Source: an uncultured Azospirillum sp. (GTDB taxonomy: Bacteria > Pseudomonadota > Alphaproteobacteria > RF32 > CAG-239). Taken from it: DNA of 53,358 nucleotides. Within the stretch, counting starts at the first letter, position 1. Each line of letters starts with the position of its first letter. The notes under the pieces are model-generated. The model did not search any database, had not been told where the DNA came from, and was given only the letters and a program-made list of their open reading frames with translations. Positions 49,207 to 53,358 of the stretch are shown in pieces. The stretch is taken from contig UQCS01000010.1 in assembly GCA_900539605.1 (NCBI GenBank), forward strand, positions 1 to 53,358. The letters run 5' to 3'. The position numbers and the translations under genes are program-made.

Positions 49207-50166
49207 ATGGCAGCAATTAATGACGAAGAGTTTTCGGATATTTATATTACACCGCAGAAGGAAGCTTTTGTTTGGAGCAAAAAGACTTCTTACGGTTTGA
49301 AACCGGTAACTTTTGACGATTATAAAGAGTTTCTGGCGGCAGTGGAAAAAGGTTATGACGGCGAACCGAGTTATCTGATCATTTATAAAAATTATAATTA
49401 CCGAGTGGAACGGACGATTTCTTTATACGGTGTTCAGTATTGTGTGCGGAAAATGCCGCGGACAGTGCCGGATTTTAAGGATTTGGGATTTCCGCCGATT
49501 TTGGCCAACCATCTGTGTTCGCTGGGAAAGGCGACAGGGTTGCTGTTGGTGTCGGGGGCTACCGGCTCGGGCAAAAGCACAACCATGGCTTCTTTGTTAA
49601 AGGAATTTTTGACTCGCGAGGGCGGTTATGCCTTTACGATCGAAAACCCGATTGAAATGCCACTGGACGGTATTTATCAATGTCCGAGCGGAGATTTCGG
49701 GTTGTGCAAGCAGACCTCCGCACCCGGCGGCATGTGGGAAGAAGGATTGAAGTCGGCTCTGCGCTCGGCACCGCGTTACATTTTGCTGGGAGAAATCCGG
49801 ACGCCGGAAGTTGCCTGTCTGGCGTTGCAGGCGGCGATGTCGGGGCACCTGATTTTCTCAACCATTCATGCCAACAGCGTGCCCGATGCCGTGAATGCGT
49901 TGGTCAAGTATGCCGGTTCGGGAGGTATCAGCGAAGAGATGGCGTATGAACTGGTTGCCGGCAGTTTGCTCGGATGTATTCATCAAGTGCTGGTGGGGGT
50001 GCCGAAAAAGCTACGGGTGAGTTCTTTGTTTACCAACCCAAACGTTTCTCAGGCCGATCAGGTGCGAAATATTATCAAAAGCGGTAAGCTGAATTTTGCG
50101 ACCGTGATGGAAGCACAGAATATTAAGATGCTGAACGGCAAGCCTTTGTTCTCGGATCCGTATTGA
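49207..50166 (+). CDS. PilT/DotB-type secretion ATPase, orphan
   Basis: Hexameric traffic ATPase of the GspE/PilT/DotB superfamily. Walker A is G-A-T-G-S-G-K123-S-T, an Asp box-like region follows, and Walker B is L-L-G-E-I-R; the His box M-S-G-H-L-I-F-S-T-I-H-A-N is present. The 319-residue size and lack of a long N-terminal domain match DotB and PilT better than GspE. No other type IV secretion or pilus gene is in the window, so it may be a leftover or act with genes elsewhere. The start has AGGA eight bases before the ATG. Confidence 0.85.
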   Translation: MAAINDEEFSDIYITPQKEAFVWSKKTSYGLKPVTFDDYKEFLAAVEKGYDGEPSYLIIYKNYNYRVERTISLYGVQYCVRKMPRTVPDFKDLGFPPILANHLCSLGKATGLLLVSGATGSGKSTTMASLLKEFLTREGGYAFTIENPIEMPLDGIYQCPSGDFGLCKQTSAPGGMWEEGLKSALRSAPRYILLGEIRTPEVACLALQAAMSGHLIFSTIHANSVPDAVNALVKYAGSGGISEEMAYELVAGSLLGCIHQVLVGVPKKLRVSSLFTNPNVSQADQVRNIIKSGKLNFATVMEAQNIKMLNGKPLFSDPY

Positions 50167-50178
50167 CCATGAAAAAAG

Positions 50179-50211
50179 AAAAAGCCCCGCTCTGAGCACA
50201 GGGGCTTTTTT
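50179..50211 (+). terminator. Rho-independent terminator after the ATPase gene
   Basis: Stem AAAGCCCC / GGGGCTTT with a loop of about 12 bases and T run. It can serve the convergent thioredoxin-like gene too. Confidence 0.85.
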
Positions 50212-50227
50212 ACAGGCAGGAAGGGGA

Positions 50228-50686
50228 TTATCCGTTGTTGCCGAGAAAGGAATTGACGCGGAAACGAAAGTAGGTTGTAAATGATTCCGGGTCGGAAATT
50301 CGGTTGGGCAGGTCGTCCAGTTTCTCAAAACCAAACGTTGCGCCGTCACTGATGCGCACCAGGACCACACTCAGCGGAAGATGCAAATTATAAGTTTCGA
50401 TAAAGTTGTATTCGTCATCGTTTTGGTAATCAATGACGAATAAGCTGTATTGGTCTTTGTAATAACGGTTATATATCTGTTCAATCAGATCAATTGCCTG
50501 CGGACAATCGTAGCAAGTGTCGTTGTCGTAAAAGACATAGATGATCGATTTGTTATAATTTTGGTCTTCGGCGGCAAAGTATTGTTCCAGCGGCTGATCA
50601 GGGGCGGCTGGGCCTTCATATTGCAACTGCTGGGCCTCTGCCGAAACCGAAGCAAGCAAGAGCAGAGTCAACAAAAAAAATTTCAT
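50228..50686 (-). CDS. Periplasmic thioredoxin-like protein with C-x-x-C
   Basis: A 152-residue protein with an N-terminal signal peptide (ends S-V-S-A-E-A). The mature part has C-Y-D-C after a predicted strand (I-I-Y-V-F-Y-D-N-D-T), followed by a helix and a S-V-V-L-V-R strand, the thioredoxin layout. It likely exchanges disulfides in the periplasm. The usual cis-Pro is not clearly placed (L-P-L-S-V is the best candidate). GGAGG lies before the ATG. It is upstream of no partner in its direction; it converges with the secretion ATPase gene. Confidence 0.7.
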   Translation of the reverse strand: MKFFLLTLLLLASVSAEAQQLQYEGPAAPDQPLEQYFAAEDQNYNKSIIYVFYDNDTCYDCPQAIDLIEQIYNRYYKDQYSLFVIDYQNDDEYNFIETYNLHLPLSVVLVRISDGATFGFEKLDDLPNRISDPESFTTYFRFRVNSFLGNNG

Positions 50687-50701
50687 GACGTTTCCTCCTT
50701 G

Positions 50702-52408
50702 TTAAAGCGGAGAACATACCTTCTGCAGCCATTGTTTTTCCCGGTTGTCCAGGTAGGGGGATATCTTCCGGTATACCATTTGATGGTACTTGTTAATCCA
50801 GGTACGTTCTTCTCCGGTTAGAAGATATTTATCAATCAGGCGCTTATCAAGAGGAACTAAAGTTAAAAATTCGAATTTCATCATATCCGAATTTTTTATC
50901 GGGGTGACGTACATTAAATTTTCAATCCGGATACCGTAACAGCCCGCTTTGTAATATCCCGGTTCGATTGAAGTGACATTGCCCGCCTGCAAAGGTTGTG
51001 GTGAACCGCGCCAGGAAAAATTGTTCGGACTTTCGTGAACGTTTAAGAAATGGCCAACCCCGTGTCCGGTGCCGTGGGAGTAATCCATGTGACAACGCCA
51101 CATAACGCTGCGGCAGACGGTATCCATTTTTGAGCCGGCGATATCAGCGGGAAAAGTGAGCGAAGCCAGCGCAATATGTGCTTTGAGGACAACTGTGTAA
51201 TTGCGGATGATTTCTTTGCCCGGGCGTCCGATTGCAATTGTCCGGGTGATGTCGGTAGTGCCGTTAAAATATTGAGCACCGCTGTCAAGTAGAAGGACAG
51301 AGTTTTTGGTCAGGAGGCTGTTATGTTCCGGTGTCGGCTGGTAGTGGATGACGGCGGCGTTGGCGCCGCTGCCGGCAATGGTGGCAAAACTGTCGGCGTA
51401 GAACAACGGTTGTTGTTGGCGGAAACTTCGAAGTTTCTCGACGATTTGCCATTCGCTTATCGGTTTGCGATTATGATCAAGCCAGCACAGAAAACGGCAC
51501 ACGGCAATGCCGTCATGCAGGTGAGCTTGCTTAAAACCCTTGAGCTCGGTTTTGTTTTTGACCGACTTTAATTGTTGGCAGGGATCGTTCAAGTCGGCCG
51601 GGACGATGTGGTGTTTGGCCATGATGTTAAGGATTTGTGCCGGTGTTTTGTTAAATTCCATCAACCAGGCTTCGGAAGCGAAGGCGGCAATTTCCGACTC
51701 GATGGCGGAAAACGGCAAAAAACAGAACGGGCAATCGGCGGGGAGTTGCAGATTTTCGCCGAAAAGCCGGTATTGTCCGTCGGCGGTAATCAAGGCCATG
51801 GCCCGTAATACCGGACTTTCGGGGAGAGCGTCGGAACGCAGGTTGAGCAGCCATGAAACGCTGTCAGCGGCAGCGCAGAAACAAGCGCTTTTTCCGCGTT
51901 GTTTGAGAAAATTGCCAACCGCGGTCAGTTTTTCGGAGAAGGAACTGCCGCTGTATTTGAGAGGGAGGTTAAAAACATGAGCCTTCGATGTCGGCATGGG
52001 ACGGGCATCGGCAATGAAACGGGCCTCCGGCAGCATCTTTTGAAATCGTTGCCGGTTTTCGGCCGAAAGACACCATGAGTTGTAGAGTATGGTCGTCTTT
52101 GAATGTTGGTGATATTTCAACCAGTTGGAAGCGGTTACGAAAATGGAAATGTTTTTTTGGCATATGACTTCAACTTCGTCCGGATCGGTTTGTTGTGCAG
52201 CCTGAAGCTCGTATCGGCCGTCGACAAACAAAAAAGCACGGTCGGAGGTGACGATTAAGACACCGTCGGAACCGTTGAAGCCAGTTAAGGCACGGATGAC
52301 GTTTTCGTCGTTTCGGACGTCTTGTCCGATAAACTGATTGTTGCGGGTGATGATTGCCGCTTCGGCTTGTTTTTGCCGAAGTTGTTCACGGACGTCTGCA
52401 AGTGTCAT
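50702..52408 (-). CDS. Xaa-Pro aminopeptidase (M24B)
   Basis: Cytosolic metallopeptidase releasing the first residue before proline. The 568-residue size is that of the long three-domain form: two N-terminal creatinase-like domains and the C-terminal M24 domain with L-L-D-S-G-A-Q-Y, T-D-I-T-R-T, G-H-G-V-G-H and E-P-G-Y-Y. These include the metal-binding aspartates, histidine and glutamates. Its ATG overlaps the prmA stop by four bases with GGGAG upstream, so the two are co-transcribed and coupled. Confidence 0.93.
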   Translation of the reverse strand: MTLADVREQLRQKQAEAAIITRNNQFIGQDVRNDENVIRALTGFNGSDGVLIVTSDRAFLFVDGRYELQAAQQTDPDEVEVICQKNISIFVTASNWLKYHQHSKTTILYNSWCLSAENRQRFQKMLPEARFIADARPMPTSKAHVFNLPLKYSGSSFSEKLTAVGNFLKQRGKSACFCAAADSVSWLLNLRSDALPESPVLRAMALITADGQYRLFGENLQLPADCPFCFLPFSAIESEIAAFASEAWLMEFNKTPAQILNIMAKHHIVPADLNDPCQQLKSVKNKTELKGFKQAHLHDGIAVCRFLCWLDHNRKPISEWQIVEKLRSFRQQQPLFYADSFATIAGSGANAAVIHYQPTPEHNSLLTKNSVLLLDSGAQYFNGTTDITRTIAIGRPGKEIIRNYTVVLKAHIALASLTFPADIAGSKMDTVCRSVMWRCHMDYSHGTGHGVGHFLNVHESPNNFSWRGSPQPLQAGNVTSIEPGYYKAGCYGIRIENLMYVTPIKNSDMMKFEFLTLVPLDKRLIDKYLLTGEERTWINKYHQMVYRKISPYLDNREKQWLQKVCSPL

Positions 52409-53304
52409 TTGCTTTCTCCCGAAATGTTATTTTCTTTTTTCATTAAGACGGCGTGCCAGTTTTCACGACAGACCTCGGTGACCAGAGTTAAACCACATGC
52501 CTGATGGGCGCTGACAACCCAGTCGGTTTGATCGGCGGTAAAACCTGACAAAACGGCATAGCCGCCGTTTTGGAGCGCTGCGGAAAGCCGGGGTGCCATT
52601 TCGGTAAGTGGACGGGCAAGGATGTTTGAAAAAATGAGGTCGTAAGGTGCATTTTGCAAAACTTTATCGTTGGCGTATCCGTCACCGGCCGCCGCCGTAA
52701 TGCGGTGGCTCAGGCCGTTGTCGGCAGCGTTTTGTAAGGTAACGATAACCGCTTCTTCATCAATATCGGCGGCGGTGGCCGCGGTATTTTGCCATAATCT
52801 GAGCGCCGAAAGAGCCAAAATGCCCGAACCGCATCCCATATCAAGAAGGTTGGCGGCAACAAAGCCCTGATGATATAAGCGGCTTAAGAGTTCCAGACAG
52901 GAACGGGTGGTTTGGTGTTGGCCGGAACCGAACGCCGTCGCCGCGTAGATCCGCAAGACGTTTTTTGAAGTTGCTGGAGGGGTGTCCTCGTGGGTGCCGT
53001 AGATGTAAAAGTCTTCGGTTTCAAGAGGCGGAAAACGGATAACGTTTTTGGTCAGCCAGTTGGCGGCCGGGATAAATTCGCTGCGCCAGGCGGGAAGTTT
53101 CAGTCCCTGGGCGAGGGCCGCGGCCTGCATTGCCGCTTCATCGACCGGTGACGGCGAATAGCCGACGTATTCGACGTTTCCGTCCTCGGTATAATTGCAG
53201 GCGCAAACCTGAAAAAAGTTTTCGGTAAAACTGTCCAACAACGGATTTTCTTCCGGTTGGGGGATGAAAATAATCTGCCAGCTGCAGCCCGATTGTTTCT
53301 CCAT
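52405..53304 (-). CDS. prmA: Ribosomal protein L11 methyltransferase
   Basis: SAM-dependent methyltransferase that modifies ribosomal protein L11. The Rossmann domain has the SAM motif L-D-M-G-C-G-S-G-I-L-A, then A-D-I-D-E-E-A-V, and S-N-I-L-A-R-P-L, the PrmA version of the N-I-x-A motif. The N-terminal half (1-130) is the L11-recognising domain. The 299-residue length is normal. It is the first gene of a leftward pair with the Xaa-Pro aminopeptidase. The start at 53304 follows AGGAC. The last 54 bases of the window are AT-rich and hold only its upstream region. Confidence 0.94.
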   Translation of the reverse strand: MEKQSGCSWQIIFIPQPEENPLLDSFTENFFQVCACNYTEDGNVEYVGYSPSPVDEAAMQAAALAQGLKLPAWRSEFIPAANWLTKNVIRFPPLETEDFYIYGTHEDTPPATSKNVLRIYAATAFGSGQHQTTRSCLELLSRLYHQGFVAANLLDMGCGSGILALSALRLWQNTAATAADIDEEAVIVTLQNAADNGLSHRITAAAGDGYANDKVLQNAPYDLIFSNILARPLTEMAPRLSAALQNGGYAVLSGFTADQTDWVVSAHQACGLTLVTEVCRENWHAVLMKKENNISGESK

Positions 53305-53358
53305 AAAAATGTCCTATAAATGATAATCTGTTGTTTACTAAATAAACTTTATAGTATA

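Noticed and set aside
1..53358. CRISPR array or rRNA
   Set aside because: No regularly spaced repeats and no rRNA sequence seen.

Overview
The window looks like chromosomal DNA of a moderate-GC Gram-negative bacterium, most likely an uncultured, host- or gut-associated alphaproteobacterium. The support is: outer-membrane proteins (an OprB-type porin, a small beta-barrel, a phosphoethanolamine transferase of the EptA type), mtaB directly joined to ftsY, and an otherwise ordinary proteobacterial gene set. No rRNA or CRISPR array is visible. Three tRNA genes are present: Leu-CAG, Gln-CTG and Thr-TGT, each with an encoded CCA. The lineage is an inference from gene content, not from a marker phylogeny.

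Layout. 0-2 kb: a frameshifted GH24 lysozyme-like gene and a secreted two-repeat protein. 2-6.2 kb: nagA-nagB (GlcNAc-6-P use), mtaB-ftsY and a terminator. 6.4-9.2 kb: a membrane-anchored unknown, mutY and a small unknown. 9.3-10.4 kb: an AT-rich insert holding an Abi-like HEPN gene, bounded by an 11-bp repeat of the tRNA-Leu 3' end. 10.8-12.2 kb: two unknown proteins, one an internally duplicated membrane protein. 12.2-15.2 kb: leftward xseA, an M23 peptidase and uppP. 15.4-18.4 kb: a large tandemly duplicated secreted LprI-like protein and an unknown. 18.5-22.2 kb: an aaxC-aaxB pair with a divergent aaxA-like porin, resembling the chlamydial arginine-agmatine exchange system.

22.3-30 kb: a papain-fold secreted protein, the aspartic protease / transglutaminase-7TM / ATP-grasp trio, a cyclophilin, a two-TM protein and an EptA-like transferase. 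30.2-32.2 kb: an OmpR-type two-component system with likely autoregulatory direct repeats. 32.4-39.2 kb: pepA, an HNH-like protein, sua5, rnd and aspS. 39.4-42.3 kb: a family 2 glycosyltransferase, tRNA-Gln, a long purine-rich non-coding stretch, a HAD phosphatase and a 38-residue peptide with nine cysteines. 42.4-46 kb: small unknowns, an outer-membrane barrel, a serine recombinase, a YqaA-type membrane protein and tRNA-Thr. 46-53.3 kb: a MerR regulator divergent from a metallophosphoesterase, a MATE exporter, an orphan PilT/DotB-type ATPase, a thioredoxin-like lipoprotein-size protein, an Xaa-Pro aminopeptidase and prmA.

The observations most worth following are: the Aax-type decarboxylase/antiporter/porin cluster with a shared divergent control region; the metallothionein-like micro-gene, too short for usual gene calling; the HEPN mini-insert at tRNA-Leu; five genes whose starts lack a Shine-Dalgarno sequence and sit in T/A-rich leaders close to promoters; and the recombinase gene flanked by related inverted repeats. 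Many unknown proteins here carry internal duplications, which is a recurring theme of the window.
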